A stretch of DNA of 64,000 nucleotides from an uncultured Rhodopila sp. (GCF_903915725.1 NZ_CAIWTY010000110.1:1-64000); one strand, 5' to 3'. Positions 8,465 to 16,967 are shown, numbered from the stretch's first letter. Made by a program: numbers and translations. Notes: generated from the letters alone by a model not told the origin.

Positions 8465-9037
8465 CTATGGTTGCCAGCGAGCCAGACAGCCCTCCAGGAA
8501 CGCAGCCGTTTCCGCCAGCCCCAAACGGCGCAAGACCTTAACATAGTCGGCAGCCGCGACCCTTGGGTGTGTCAGGCGGGCGACGCATTCTTGCACGCCA
8601 TCCTGGATTTCGGACGGCATCTCGTCGATCAAGGCTTGCAGAAAAGCGTCGGGATGCTGGGCAACCAGACCGTGCGGGGCCAACGCCGCCGGCGGAAAAT
8701 CCTTGATGTTGAAGGTGACAATGACATCGGCCCCCGCGGTGATCGCCGCTGCCAGCACGTGCCGGTCATTTGGATCGGGCAAAGACAGGACAGGGATCAA
8801 AGCCGCATGGCCCGTCACGAGTGCATCCGGAATGGCGCGATGCATGACCGCCCGGGTGCGATCGATTCGTTCGGCCAGATCCGGGCGGGCCGCGAGCAGA
8901 TTGCGGCTCCATTCGTCATCGATCTCGGCCGACCAACGCGCTTTGTAGAGGCCCGAAAAGGCAAGCTGCATCAGCAGGTCGCGCAGCAATGCCGGATAGA
9001 GCACATTGGCATCGAGCAGCGCGACGGCTGGTATCAT
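8465..9037 (-). CDS. PIN-domain ribonuclease toxin
   Basis: VapC-like PIN protein of 190 residues, longer than canonical VapC (about 130). Acidic metal-binding candidates are Asp9 in ALLDANVLYP, the Asp residues of LPDPNDRHVLAAA, and the aspartate of VTFNIKDFP. The C-terminal about 60 residues are a helical extension. It would cleave RNA with Mg2+ or Mn2+ when released from its antitoxin. Its ATG (9037-9035) overlaps the antitoxin stop (9036-9034) as ATGA. The upstream partner carries an excisionase-type HTH rather than a VapB domain, a pairing known for the larger PIN toxins. Confidence 0.85.
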   Translation of the reverse strand: MIPAVALLDANVLYPALLRDLLMQLAFSGLYKARWSAEIDDEWSRNLLAARPDLAERIDRTRAVMHRAIPDALVTGHAALIPVLSLPDPNDRHVLAAAITAGADVIVTFNIKDFPPAALAPHGLVAQHPDAFLQALIDEMPSEIQDGVQECVARLTHPRVAAADYVKVLRRLGLAETAAFLEGCLARWQP

Positions 9038-9528
9038 ACCTCGTAGCCGATGCCGATTTCCTGCCCGAGCTGCGCCAACTCATCGAGTGCAGCGCGGCGG
9101 TCGATGTCGGAGCGGGCTTTGTAGGCCATCACCTCCTGCAACCGGACCCGGCGCTGGTTGCCGACGAGGCGGAAGGGCATTTCGCCCTTCTCCAGCAAGC
9201 CCACCAGGTAAGGGCGGGAGACGTTCAGAATATCGGCTGCTTGCTGCGTCGTCAGTTCCGCATTCAGCGGCAGCAGCGACACGGCGTTGCCGGATGCCAT
9301 CACGGACAGAGCGGCGACCAGGATACGCAGCGCCGAGGCCGGGATGCGCATCTCGCCGGTCGTGCCGGCTTCCCCGGTTACGGTGATGGTGGGATCGCTG
9401 GTGGTTTGGGCAAACGCGCCGAGCGTCTGGCGAGACTCGGCCGCCAGCAGCATGTCGTGCATGCTTGGTATCGTCGCGGTGCCGGTGTGCGGCAAACCCG
9501 GCTCGATTGCGGTCGTCTGGATGGTCAT
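9034..9528 (-). CDS. excisionase-type HTH antitoxin for the PIN toxin
   Basis: A 164-residue protein with a MerR/excisionase-like winged helix-turn-helix near residues 92-140: ELTTQQAADILNVSRPYLVG, then LLEKGEMPFRLVGNQRRVRL. The N-terminal half is Thr/Ser/Ala-rich and not recognised. The C-terminal tail may bind the toxin. It is the first gene of the pair and overlaps the toxin by 4 bases. The start is firm: GGAGG lies just upstream of the ATG at 9528. A promoter with tandem repeats in its spacer lies immediately upstream, so autoregulation is likely. Confidence 0.83.
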   Translation of the reverse strand: MTIQTTAIEPGLPHTGTATIPSMHDMLLAAESRQTLGAFAQTTSDPTITVTGEAGTTGEMRIPASALRILVAALSVMASGNAVSLLPLNAELTTQQAADILNVSRPYLVGLLEKGEMPFRLVGNQRRVRLQEVMAYKARSDIDRRAALDELAQLGQEIGIGYEV

Positions 9529-9546
9529 GGTGCACCTCCGAGCGGC

Positions 9547-9575
9547 AGCCTACTCGAAATACTCGAAACCGTCAA
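9547..9575 (-). promoter_or_regulatory. promoter with tandem 9-bp repeats for the HTH/PIN operon
   Basis: Read on the minus strand, a TTGACG -35 box (9575-9570) and a TAGGCT -10 box (9552-9547) are separated by exactly 17 bases. The spacer region holds two head-to-tail copies of TACTCGAAA (9551-9559 and 9560-9568 on the plus strand). GGAGG and the antitoxin ATG follow. Direct repeats inside the promoter suit binding by the HTH antitoxin. Confidence 0.5.
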
Positions 9576-9833
9576 GAAGCTCTCAAGCTGTAGCTTTACC
9601 GGCGAAATCGGGTGCACGATGAATATAATTCTGGTGGCCAAACGCCGTCGCCCTGGTTACACCGTGGCCAAAAGGAAATTGAGCCATGATCGAGTTTGCC
9701 GCTGCTTCGCATACGGATGTGCGACACCACCGCCGAGCCTTTGCTGGAGATCACCCCCGACCATGACGTTCAAGACAGCGCGGGTTTCACGATTGGCCCA
9801 AAACACGCGCCTGATCGCACAAAAGGTGTGACA
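9576..9833. other. intergenic stretch between the TA module and the orphan gene
   Basis: No gene is supported here. Base composition drops from left to right towards the A+T-richer gene at 9834. A plus-strand frame is open from 9696 into that gene, but its first 46 codons show no ribosome-binding site and no resemblance that I recognise. It may hold the promoter of the downstream gene. Confidence 0.3.
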
Positions 9834-10916
9834 ATGACGGCCTCAACTAACTCGGCAGACCATCAGGCTGATATGCCCGACGCGTCAACGAATGATCGAA
9901 CGACCGCGGAGATTCTCGAGCTGTTTCGTCAAAAAGCCTTCGAGGGAAAGCACCGCCCAGAAAGTGCTGAGCATCGCTATGATGCTACGCCCATCACTAA
10001 AATACTCGAGAGCAGCGATCAAGACAATAGCGTTCGGCAACAGATTTTATCCGATATATTACCCATCTTCGACGAATTTCTCAGCTGGTTCATGAGCGTC
10101 ACCGACACGCTTTGCCTGACCCTACTCTCAAGCAACAAACGGACAAGGCCGAAACGAGTAACCGCCCTATTTATTACGAATAGCGCGATATTATCTCAAC
10201 TATTTGCTGTTAGGCGCTTAGTTCTTAGTGGCCTGGACCTTCCGGCTAAGCAAATCCTGCGCTGTCTTGTCGAATATATAGATCTGGCCGTCCGATTGAG
10301 CCTCGACGATAGCGTGGTGGCCGCGTTTATGAGGTATAATCGGCTAGACGGCCCAAGAGGGGCAAAGCCCTTCTGGTCAAAATACATCCAGAAGTCTAAA
10401 AGCGCACATCTGCGGGAACGCGTATACACCGAGATGGAAAGCCGTCTTGGGAAAAGAGCAATGACCAGCTGGAAGAAATATCGGCTGGGCGAGGAAACAG
10501 TGTTGAACGCATGCACTCATCCAAGCTACTTAGCTGCGCAGATAAATGCCGTCGGCACCGAGTTTATGTCGTCTTCAGGCGAGAAATCCTATGGACTACC
10601 TTACTATGGTCTAATCGACATCGCCACGAAGCGAACGCTTGACTACGCCATAATGTCTCTCTTGGACTACGCTCTCTATGGTTATCTACCATCCTGGGAC
10701 GGCCTGCCTCGATCGTCACGGAATAACGCAGATTCCGCAGCCATTTTGAAAGACGCATGCGACCACATACATCGCCAGCGAAAGGTCGTCCTCGGACTTG
10801 CCAGCTACCTCGTTGACTCTGTCAACGCCGAAAGAGAGAAATCGCGACTGGCGGCCCGGGCCAGCAAGCGAAGTCAGGGAAAATCCGTTGCGGGTGATGA
10901 TCCGAAACTAGAGTGA
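9834..10916 (+). CDS. hypothetical protein, low-G+C orphan
   Basis: A 360-residue predicted cytoplasmic protein not assigned to a family. It is largely alpha-helical by composition. It has a short hydrophobic patch (SAILSQLFAVRRLVLSGLD), a basic middle (SKYIQKSKSAHLRERVY) with HPSYLAAQINAVG nearby, and a basic C-terminus rich in Arg/Lys/Ser. The length and the His/Arg-bearing helices vaguely recall abortive-infection or HEPN-like helical proteins, but no catalytic motif is convincing. Codon use and G+C (about one half by eye) differ sharply from every neighbour, indicating recent transfer. The ATG at 9834 is chosen because the upstream extension is not protein-like. It directly follows a TA module, so an accessory or defence role is possible but unproven. 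Confidence 0.7.
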   Translation: MTASTNSADHQADMPDASTNDRTTAEILELFRQKAFEGKHRPESAEHRYDATPITKILESSDQDNSVRQQILSDILPIFDEFLSWFMSVTDTLCLTLLSSNKRTRPKRVTALFITNSAILSQLFAVRRLVLSGLDLPAKQILRCLVEYIDLAVRLSLDDSVVAAFMRYNRLDGPRGAKPFWSKYIQKSKSAHLRERVYTEMESRLGKRAMTSWKKYRLGEETVLNACTHPSYLAAQINAVGTEFMSSSGEKSYGLPYYGLIDIATKRTLDYAIMSLLDYALYGYLPSWDGLPRSSRNNADSAAILKDACDHIHRQRKVVLGLASYLVDSVNAEREKSRLAARASKRSQGKSVAGDDPKLE

Positions 10917-10988
10917 CTTTCGACTTACCATTGGGGCGGCCAACGATCCCCGATCGGGTTTTGCCTGCTCCCACGCTAGAGGGGCTGC

Positions 10989-11834
10989 CTAGATCAAACC
11001 CTCTCCCCCCTCTTCCGCCAGAATCCCCCGCAGCCCCTCCCGATACGTCGGATACAGCCAGCCAATCCCCAGCGCCGCCTTCGTCTTCTGGCTGGCCACC
11101 TTCCGGTTCTCCGCCCAGAACGTCCGCGCCATCGGGCTCATATCCCGCACCGCCACCTCGAACGGCACGAACGGCGGCGGCGTCACCCCCAGCAGCTTCG
11201 CCGCCTCGGTCATCACCAGCGCGCTTTCCGACGACTCATCATCCACCAAATTCAGCACCCGCCGCCCCGGCAGCCGATCCTGCCGCATCGCCGCCACTAC
11301 CGCCCGAGCGATATCGTCGCGATGGATGCGCCCGAACGTATGTCCCGGCTTGACCAGCCGCCTCGCCCGCCCCGCCCGCAGATCGTCGAACGCCGAACGC
11401 CCCGGGCCATAGATCCCGCCGAGCCGGAAGATATCCACCGCCCGGAAATCCCCGAACCGGCACCAAGCCTCCTCCGCATCCAGCCGCGCCTGCCCCCGCC
11501 CCTGAGACGGTGCGGCCGGCGTATCCTCATCCACCCAGCCGCCGCCGCGGTCGCCGTAGACGACCGTGCTCGACAGGTAGCCGATCCACCGAATCCCCGG
11601 CGAAGCGGCAATCAGGTCCCCGTAGCGGGCCAGCACCGGATCGCCCCCGGCATCCGGCCCCGCCGTCGAGACCACATGAGTCGCCGCCCGCACAGCCGCC
11701 TCCGCCGCATCGAACGCGATGCTGCCGCCCCCGCCCGCCCGGGTCGTGCCGGACACGGCGAACCCCGCCGCCTCCGCCGCCCGCGCGATGGCACGCCCGC
11801 TATAGCCCAGTCCGAAAATCAGCAACCGATTCAT
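10989..11834 (-). CDS. NAD-dependent epimerase/dehydratase-like protein (YeeZ/YbjS type)
   Basis: Extended-SDR-like protein of 281 residues. The N-terminal NAD(P)-binding loop is FGLGYSGRAIA. Other landmarks are VVSTAGPDAGG, the YLSSTVVYGDR segment (the catalytic Tyr region of the family), FRLGGIYGPGRSAFD and IHRDDIARAVVAAM. The product is cytosolic and its substrate unknown. It is the last gene of a leftward operon: its ATG (11834-11832) overlaps the permease stop (11833-11831). Coupling to an NMT1/THI5-type importer suggests it acts on the imported compound, but this is inference. Confidence 0.82.
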   Translation of the reverse strand: MNRLLIFGLGYSGRAIARAAEAAGFAVSGTTRAGGGGSIAFDAAEAAVRAATHVVSTAGPDAGGDPVLARYGDLIAASPGIRWIGYLSSTVVYGDRGGGWVDEDTPAAPSQGRGQARLDAEEAWCRFGDFRAVDIFRLGGIYGPGRSAFDDLRAGRARRLVKPGHTFGRIHRDDIARAVVAAMRQDRLPGRRVLNLVDDESSESALVMTEAAKLLGVTPPPFVPFEVAVRDMSPMARTFWAENRKVASQKTKAALGIGWLYPTYREGLRGILAEEGGEGLI

Positions 11835-12580
11835 GCCACCCCTCGCCGCCGCAGGATCATCCGCCCCACCGCCCCCAGCCCGAAATTCAGCACGATGCCG
11901 GCCAACGCCAGCAGCACCAAAGCGGCGAACATGCGCGGCATCTCCAGTCTGAAGCTGGCCTCCAGAATGCGGTACGCAAGGCCGGAGGCGAACCCGCCCG
12001 ACCCCGCCACCAGCTCCGCCACCACCGCGCCGACAAGCGCCAGCCCGCCGGAGATGCGCAGTCCGGACAGAAAATACGGCAGCGCCGCCGGCAGCCGCAG
12101 CAGCGCCATCGTCTGCCACCGCCGCGCGCCATACAGCCGGAACAGATCGTCCAGCTCCGGCGGCGCCGAGGCCAACCCGCTTGCGGTATTGGCGAACAGC
12201 GGGAAGAACGCCACGATCGTCGCGCAGACCACCAGCGCCACGAACGGATTGCCGACCCAGATGATGATCAGCGGCGCGATGGCGGGCAGAGGCGTCACCT
12301 GAAGCGCCACCGCCCAGGGCTGGATCGCCGCCTGAGCCAGCCGGCTGCTGGACATCGCCACAGCCATCGCCCCGCCCAGCACCGCCGCCACGAACAGCGC
12401 CGCGAACGTCACCAGCAGCGTGGACGCCAACGCCGTCAGCAGCCCCACCGGATCAGCCATGAACGCCCCGACGATCGCCAGAGGCCCCGGCAGCACATAG
12501 ACCGGCACATTCTCGATCCACACCGCGCCCTGCCACAGCGCCAGGGCCAGCAGGCCGAACAGGGCGGGCGCCCACCTCAT
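11831..12580 (-). CDS. ABC transporter permease (NitT/TauT/THI5 class)
   Basis: Inner-membrane permease of 249 residues with about six hydrophobic segments. The EAA-like coupling loop is in ELDDLFRLYGARRWQTMALL, with RLPAALPYFLSGLR following. Typical sequence for the class appears in APLIIIWVGNPFVALVVCAT. The ATG at 12580 overlaps the ATPase stop as ATGA; the longer open frame upstream lies inside the ATPase gene and is rejected. With the ATPase and binding protein it makes a complete importer of the SsuABC/TauABC/ThiXYZ type. Confidence 0.88.
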   Translation of the reverse strand: MRWAPALFGLLALALWQGAVWIENVPVYVLPGPLAIVGAFMADPVGLLTALASTLLVTFAALFVAAVLGGAMAVAMSSSRLAQAAIQPWAVALQVTPLPAIAPLIIIWVGNPFVALVVCATIVAFFPLFANTASGLASAPPELDDLFRLYGARRWQTMALLRLPAALPYFLSGLRISGGLALVGAVVAELVAGSGGFASGLAYRILEASFRLEMPRMFAALVLLALAGIVLNFGLGAVGRMILRRRGVA

Positions 12581-13311
12581 GCCAGCGCCTCCGCCATCGC
12601 GCGCGAGACCTCCGCCACCAGCGCGGCGTAAGCCGGATCGAGCCGCGTCTCGGCGGCGGCCACCAGCGACGACCGGATCTCCTGCGCGATCTTTCCCGGC
12701 CGGGGTGTCATCAGCACAATGCGCCGCGCCAGGAACGCCGCCTCGTAGATCGAGTGCGTCACAAACACCACCGTGCACCCCGCCTGCTTCCACACCTCCA
12801 GCAAATCGGCCTGCAGCTTGTGGCGGGTGAATTCATCCAGCGCGGCGAACGGCTCGTCCATCAGCAGCAGCCGAGGCCGCGTGACCAACGCCCGGGCGAT
12901 CGAGACACGCATCCTCATGCCACCGGACAAGGCGCGAGGCCGGGCCGTCTCGAACCCGGTCAGCCCGACGCGGTGAAGCGCCGCCTGGACCTGCGGCATC
13001 GCCTCGGCCCGGGCCATTCCGCGCAGGCGCAACGGTAGGAAAACGTTGTCCTCCGCGGTAGCCCAGGGCAGCAGCGTGGCGTCCTGGAATACGAAGCCGA
13101 TGTCGCCCGGGACGGGAGGTCCGCCGTTCCAGTCGAGGCGTCCGCTATCCGGCTGGTCCAGCCCGGCAATCAGCCGCAACAGCGTGGATTTGCCGCAGCC
13201 GGACGGGCCAAGCAGTGCGATGAAGTCGGATTCGTCCATCCGCAGCGAGGTGTCGCGTAGTGCCTCGATACCCCCCGGAAAGACGCGGCCGACGCTGCTG
13301 ACGGTCAGCAC
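12577..13311 (-). CDS. ABC transporter ATP-binding protein (NitT/TauT/THI5 class)
   Basis: ATPase of 244 residues. Walker A is GPSGCGKST (35-43), the signature is LSGGMRMRVSIARAL, Walker B is RLLLMDEPFAALDE and the switch His is in VFVTHS. The order and length match SsuB/TauB/ThiZ-like subunits. A GTG start at 13311 is preferred because GAAGA lies 9 bases upstream; a GTG at 13338 is possible but has a G-run only two bases away. The gene overlaps the permease start by 4 bases. Between it and the binding-protein gene lies a palindromic repeat, which may reduce downstream expression relative to the binding protein. Confidence 0.9.
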   Translation of the reverse strand: MLTVSSVGRVFPGGIEALRDTSLRMDESDFIALLGPSGCGKSTLLRLIAGLDQPDSGRLDWNGGPPVPGDIGFVFQDATLLPWATAEDNVFLPLRLRGMARAEAMPQVQAALHRVGLTGFETARPRALSGGMRMRVSIARALVTRPRLLLMDEPFAALDEFTRHKLQADLLEVWKQAGCTVVFVTHSIYEAAFLARRIVLMTPRPGKIAQEIRSSLVAAAETRLDPAYAALVAEVSRAMAEALA

Positions 13312-13348
13312 GAAGTCTGATCTTCGTGGCGGATGCACGCTCCCCCCG

Positions 13349-13438
13349 TGTCGTGGCCGGGCTTGGCCCGGCCATCCACCACGTTGCCGCAACCAGCACC
13401 GCAAGTCGTGGATGGCCGGGCTTGGCCCGGCCACGACA
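13349..13438. repeat. palindromic intergenic repeat pair (family 1 variant)
   Basis: Two 31-base arms (13349-13379 and 13408-13438) are inverted relative to each other around a 28-base spacer. Each arm also contains its own palindrome, GGCCGGGC-TTG-GCCCGGCC. The whole can fold as one long stem or two hairpins. It lies between the binding protein and ATPase genes of an ABC operon. It resembles the elements at 27079, 31286 and 46707 in architecture and core (GGC CCGG CTTG), but the arms differ enough to be a variant. Confidence 0.8.
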
Positions 13439-13468
13439 CAATGGAACCAAAGTAACGCAAAACCGGCG

Positions 13469-14455
13469 TCAACGCCCGCTACCCAACCCAACCTTCCGAT
13501 TCACAAACTGCAACGTATACGCCTTCGTCACATCCAGCCCCTTCGGATACAGCCCCTGCTCCACCGACGCATCATAAAATTCCTGCCACCGCTCCGCCCG
13601 CATCGCACCAATCCCCAGCGTCGCAGCATCCCCCGACTCCACAATCCCGTGCGCCTTCATCGATGATATCCCATACGCGATCAGCGCATCCGTCATCTCC
13701 GGATTCGCCGCCTTGATCAATGCATTCCCCGGCGCCGGATCGCCGCCAAGATACGAATACCACCCCTCGATCGAGGCATCGACAAACCGCTGCACCAGAT
13801 CCGGCTGCTCCGCGATCCGCTTGTCCGAGGTCACGATCAGCCCGGCGTAGCCCTGGAACCCCGCATCCGCGACCAGCAGCACCACAGGGTCGAAATGCGC
13901 CTGCTCCTTGATCGAAAACGGCTCCGACCCGAGATACCCCTGTTGGATCGCCGTCTTGTCCGCCAGGAACGGCGCCAGGTTGAAGGTATACGGCCTGATC
14001 TGACTGTCCGAATACCCAAACTTCGTCTTCAAAAAATTCCACCACCCGATCCGCGTATCCCCGCTCAGCATGATCGGCTTGCCCTTCAGCGCGGCGAAAC
14101 TATCGTTGCCCTGCCCGGGATGCGCGATCAGCACCGCCGGGTCCTTCTGGTAGATCGACGCGACCGCCCGGAACGGGATGGCCTCCTTGACGAAGTTCAG
14201 CGCCAGGAACGCATTGCTGGCGATGTTGAAATCCAGCCGTCCGGCGATCAGCAACTGGGTGTGGTTGACCTGCGGCCCACCCTCGCGAATGGTCACGTCC
14301 AGCCCGTGCCGCGCATAAATGCCGGTGGCGACGGCCTGGTAATAGCCGCCGTATTCAGCCTCGGCCTTCCAGTCCAGCCCGAACGTGATCTTGTCATTGG
14401 CTCTCGCGGGGCCAGACATCAGCAGCAGGCACAGGATCGCGGCCAAGGTCCGCAT
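13469..14455 (-). CDS. ABC substrate-binding protein, NMT1/THI5-like
   Basis: Periplasmic binding protein of 328 residues with a Sec signal peptide (MRTLAAILCLLLMSGPARA, cleavage before Asn-Asp). KITFGLDWKAEAEYGGYYQA is the hallmark of NMT1/THI5-like proteins, and GIYARHGLDVTIREGGP follows. Members bind pyrimidine precursors of thiamine, taurine-like sulfonates or related small molecules; the ligand is not decided by sequence alone. The ATG at 14455 was chosen because an AGGGA lies 10 bases upstream and the signal peptide begins there; the ATG at 14473 is the alternative. It is the first gene of the operon, followed after a repeat by the ATPase and permease. Confidence 0.9.
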   Translation of the reverse strand: MRTLAAILCLLLMSGPARANDKITFGLDWKAEAEYGGYYQAVATGIYARHGLDVTIREGGPQVNHTQLLIAGRLDFNIASNAFLALNFVKEAIPFRAVASIYQKDPAVLIAHPGQGNDSFAALKGKPIMLSGDTRIGWWNFLKTKFGYSDSQIRPYTFNLAPFLADKTAIQQGYLGSEPFSIKEQAHFDPVVLLVADAGFQGYAGLIVTSDKRIAEQPDLVQRFVDASIEGWYSYLGGDPAPGNALIKAANPEMTDALIAYGISSMKAHGIVESGDAATLGIGAMRAERWQEFYDASVEQGLYPKGLDVTKAYTLQFVNRKVGLGSGR

Positions 14456-14619
14456 TGTCGGGGTTTCCCTCATTGGTGCGATCGTGAGTTTGGCACCGTT
14501 ATGGATGGAGGCAAGATGGGCCCGGCGCGGCACCGTAAATGATCGTGCCGCCCGTGCCCACCGATTTGACGCCCCTTCCCCACCCCTATAACGAACCGGC
14601 CACGAAGGGAGACTCGCCC

Positions 14620-15816
14620 ATGGACCTGAATTTCACCCCCGAGGAACGCGCCTTCCGCGAGGAAGCCCGAACGTTCTTCAACACCGCCATCCCCGAGGCG
14701 ATCCGCACCAAGGTCGCCGAGGGCGAGGGCCTGACGCGCGACGACCTCGTCACCTCCCAGCGCATCCTGAACCAGCACGGCTGGGCGACGGTGAACTGGC
14801 CGAAGGAATGGGGCGGCCAGGACTGGTCGCCGGTGCAGGTCTACCTGTACCAGGACGAGATGCAGCAGGCCAACGTCCCCGCCCCCATCCCGTTCAACGT
14901 CAGCATGGTCGGCCCGGTGATCGCCCAGTTCGGCAGCCAGGAGATCAAGCAGCGCTTCCTGCCCGCCACCGCCAACGCCGACATCTTCTGGTGCCAGGGG
15001 TTCTCCGAACCCGGCTCCGGTTCCGATCTGGCGTCGTTGCGCACCAAGGCCGAGCGCAAGGGCGACAAATACATCGTCAACGGCCAGAAGACCTGGACCA
15101 CGCTGGCGCAATACGCCAACTGGATCTTCTGCCTCGTGCGCACTGATCCGGCGGCCAAGTCGCAGGAAGGGATTTCGTTTCTGCTGATCGACATGAAGAG
15201 CCCCGGCATCACCGTCCGCCCGATCGTCACCATCGACGGCGGCCGCGAGGTGAACGAAGTGTTCTTCGACGACGTCGAAGTGCCGGTGGAAAATCTCGTC
15301 GGCGTCGAGAACAAGGGTTGGGACTACGCCAAGTTCCTGCTCGGCAACGAGCGCACCGGCATCGCCCGCGTCGGCGCCTCCAAGGCGAAAATCGCCCGCA
15401 TCAAGCAACTCGCCGCGCTGGAATTCGCCGGCGAGACGCCGCTGATCGAATCCCCGCGCTTCCTGGAAAAACTGGCGGCGGTAGAGGTCGAACTGAAAGC
15501 GCTGGAAATGACCCAGCTTCGGGTTGTCTCGGATGAGCGCAAGCGGGCCAAGGGCGGCCAGAACCCGGCGTCGTCGATCCTGAAGCTGAAAGGTTCCGTC
15601 ATTCAGCAGCAACTGACCGAACTGCTGATGGATGTCGTCGGGCCCTTCGCCCTGCCCTATCAGCGCGACTTCGACGGCAAGAATGAGCCGATCGTCGGCC
15701 CGGAGTATGCGACCGAGGCGGCGCCGATGTATTTCAACTACCGCAAGGTGTCGATCTACGGCGGCTCCAACGAGATTCAGCGCAATATCATCGCCAAAGC
15801 GATCCTGGGGCTATAG
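14620..15816 (+). CDS. pimC: acyl-CoA dehydrogenase, PimC-like large subunit
   Basis: FAD acyl-CoA dehydrogenase of 398 residues. The flavin/substrate segment is WCQGFSEPGSGSDLASL, followed by GQKTWTTLAQYANW. The C-terminus YGGSNEIQRNIIAKAIL is typical. It resembles the large partner of the heteromeric pimeloyl-CoA dehydrogenase PimC/PimD and other dicarboxyl- or ring-derived acyl-CoA dehydrogenases. A GAAGGGA motif lies 9 bases before the ATG at 14620. It is followed after two bases by the second subunit, as in pim operons. Electrons should pass to ETF, which is encoded at 44.6-46.3 kb. The gene name is by similarity; chain length or ring specificity is open. Confidence 0.85.
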   Translation: MDLNFTPEERAFREEARTFFNTAIPEAIRTKVAEGEGLTRDDLVTSQRILNQHGWATVNWPKEWGGQDWSPVQVYLYQDEMQQANVPAPIPFNVSMVGPVIAQFGSQEIKQRFLPATANADIFWCQGFSEPGSGSDLASLRTKAERKGDKYIVNGQKTWTTLAQYANWIFCLVRTDPAAKSQEGISFLLIDMKSPGITVRPIVTIDGGREVNEVFFDDVEVPVENLVGVENKGWDYAKFLLGNERTGIARVGASKAKIARIKQLAALEFAGETPLIESPRFLEKLAAVEVELKALEMTQLRVVSDERKRAKGGQNPASSILKLKGSVIQQQLTELLMDVVGPFALPYQRDFDGKNEPIVGPEYATEAAPMYFNYRKVSIYGGSNEIQRNIIAKAILGL

Positions 15817-15818
15817 AC

Positions 15819-16967
15819 ATGGATTTCGATCTTTCCGACGACCAGCGCCTGCTCAAGGACAGCGTCGATCGTTTCATCACTGATCAGTACGGCTTCGAGC
15901 AGCGCAAGAAATACATGCATGAGGCCGGCGGCCACAGCGAAAAGATGTGGGCGCAGATCACCGATATCGGCCTGTTCGGCCTGCCGTTCGAGGAAACCCT
16001 CGGCGGCTTCGGCGGCGGCGCGGTGGAAACCGCCATCGTCATGGAAGCCTTCGGCCGCGGGCTGGTGGTGGAACCGTATTTCGCCACCGTCATCCTCGGC
16101 GGCGGCCTGCTGCGCCGGGCGGCGTCGGAGTCCGTGCTCGGCGCCCTCGCACCCCGCGTCGCGGCCGGCAAGCTGAAGCTGGCGTTCGCGCATCTGGAAC
16201 GGCATTCCCGCTACGATCTGGCGGACGTTACGACCACGGCGCGCAAGGACGGCACCGGGTACCTGCTCGACGGCGCCAAAAGCGTTGTGCTGCACGGCGA
16301 TGCCGCCAACAAGATCCTGCTGACCGCCCGAATCAAAGGCCATCGGCGGGACCGTTCCGGCATCGGGTTGTTCCTGGTGGATGCCGGAACGCCCGGCGTG
16401 GCAGGCCGCGGCTATCCGACCCAGGACGGTCTGCGCGCCGCCGAGATCACCTTCACCAATGTGCGGGTGACCGCGGACGCCCTGCTAAACGACGACGCCC
16501 TGCCGCTGATCGAGCACGTCGTCGATGAAGCCATCGCCGCCCTGTGCGCCGAGGCCGTCGGCTGCATGCAGGCAATGCAGGATTTGACGCTGGACTACCT
16601 GAAAACCCGCAAGCAGTTCGGCCGCCCTATCGGCTCGTTCCAGGTGTTGCAGCACCGCTCAGTGGACATGCTGGTGGCGCTGGAACAGGCCCGCAGCATG
16701 GCGATGTTCGCCGCCGTCATGGCATCGGAAGAAAACCCCATCGAGCGCCGTAAGGCCATCTCCGCGGCCAAGGTCCAGATCGGCCGTTCGGCGAGGCATA
16801 TCGGGCAGGAGGCGATCCAGTTGCATGGCGGCATCGGCATGACCGACGAATACGCGGTCGGTCATTACTTCAAGCGCGTGACCATGATCGACCAGTTGTT
16901 CGGTGATGCCGACACCCATCTGGCTTGGCTCGCGAAACATGGCGGCCTGTTCGGCCACGCCGCTTGA
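15819..16967 (+). CDS. pimD: acyl-CoA dehydrogenase, PimD-like small subunit
   Basis: Acyl-CoA dehydrogenase of 382 residues, more divergent than its partner, as is usual for the second chain of a heterodimer. It starts MDFDLSDDQRLLKDSVDRFI. It carries TRKQFGRPIGSFQVLQHRSV and ends with AIQLHGGIGMTDEYAVGHYF and FKRVTMIDQLFGD, the conserved C-terminal helices. Likely role: alpha,beta-dehydrogenation of a pimeloyl-CoA-like or branched acyl-CoA together with PimC. The stop codon overlaps the TTG start of the HAD phosphatase gene, suggesting a three-gene operon. Confidence 0.85.
   Translation: MDFDLSDDQRLLKDSVDRFITDQYGFEQRKKYMHEAGGHSEKMWAQITDIGLFGLPFEETLGGFGGGAVETAIVMEAFGRGLVVEPYFATVILGGGLLRRAASESVLGALAPRVAAGKLKLAFAHLERHSRYDLADVTTTARKDGTGYLLDGAKSVVLHGDAANKILLTARIKGHRRDRSGIGLFLVDAGTPGVAGRGYPTQDGLRAAEITFTNVRVTADALLNDDALPLIEHVVDEAIAALCAEAVGCMQAMQDLTLDYLKTRKQFGRPIGSFQVLQHRSVDMLVALEQARSMAMFAAVMASEENPIERRKAISAAKVQIGRSARHIGQEAIQLHGGIGMTDEYAVGHYFKRVTMIDQLFGDADTHLAWLAKHGGLFGHAA

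Noticed and set aside
14456-14619. TPP riboswitch or other leader for the NMT1/THI5-type operon.
   Set aside because: I see no thi-box (no CTGAGA / ACCTGATC-like core) in the region upstream of the binding-protein gene.
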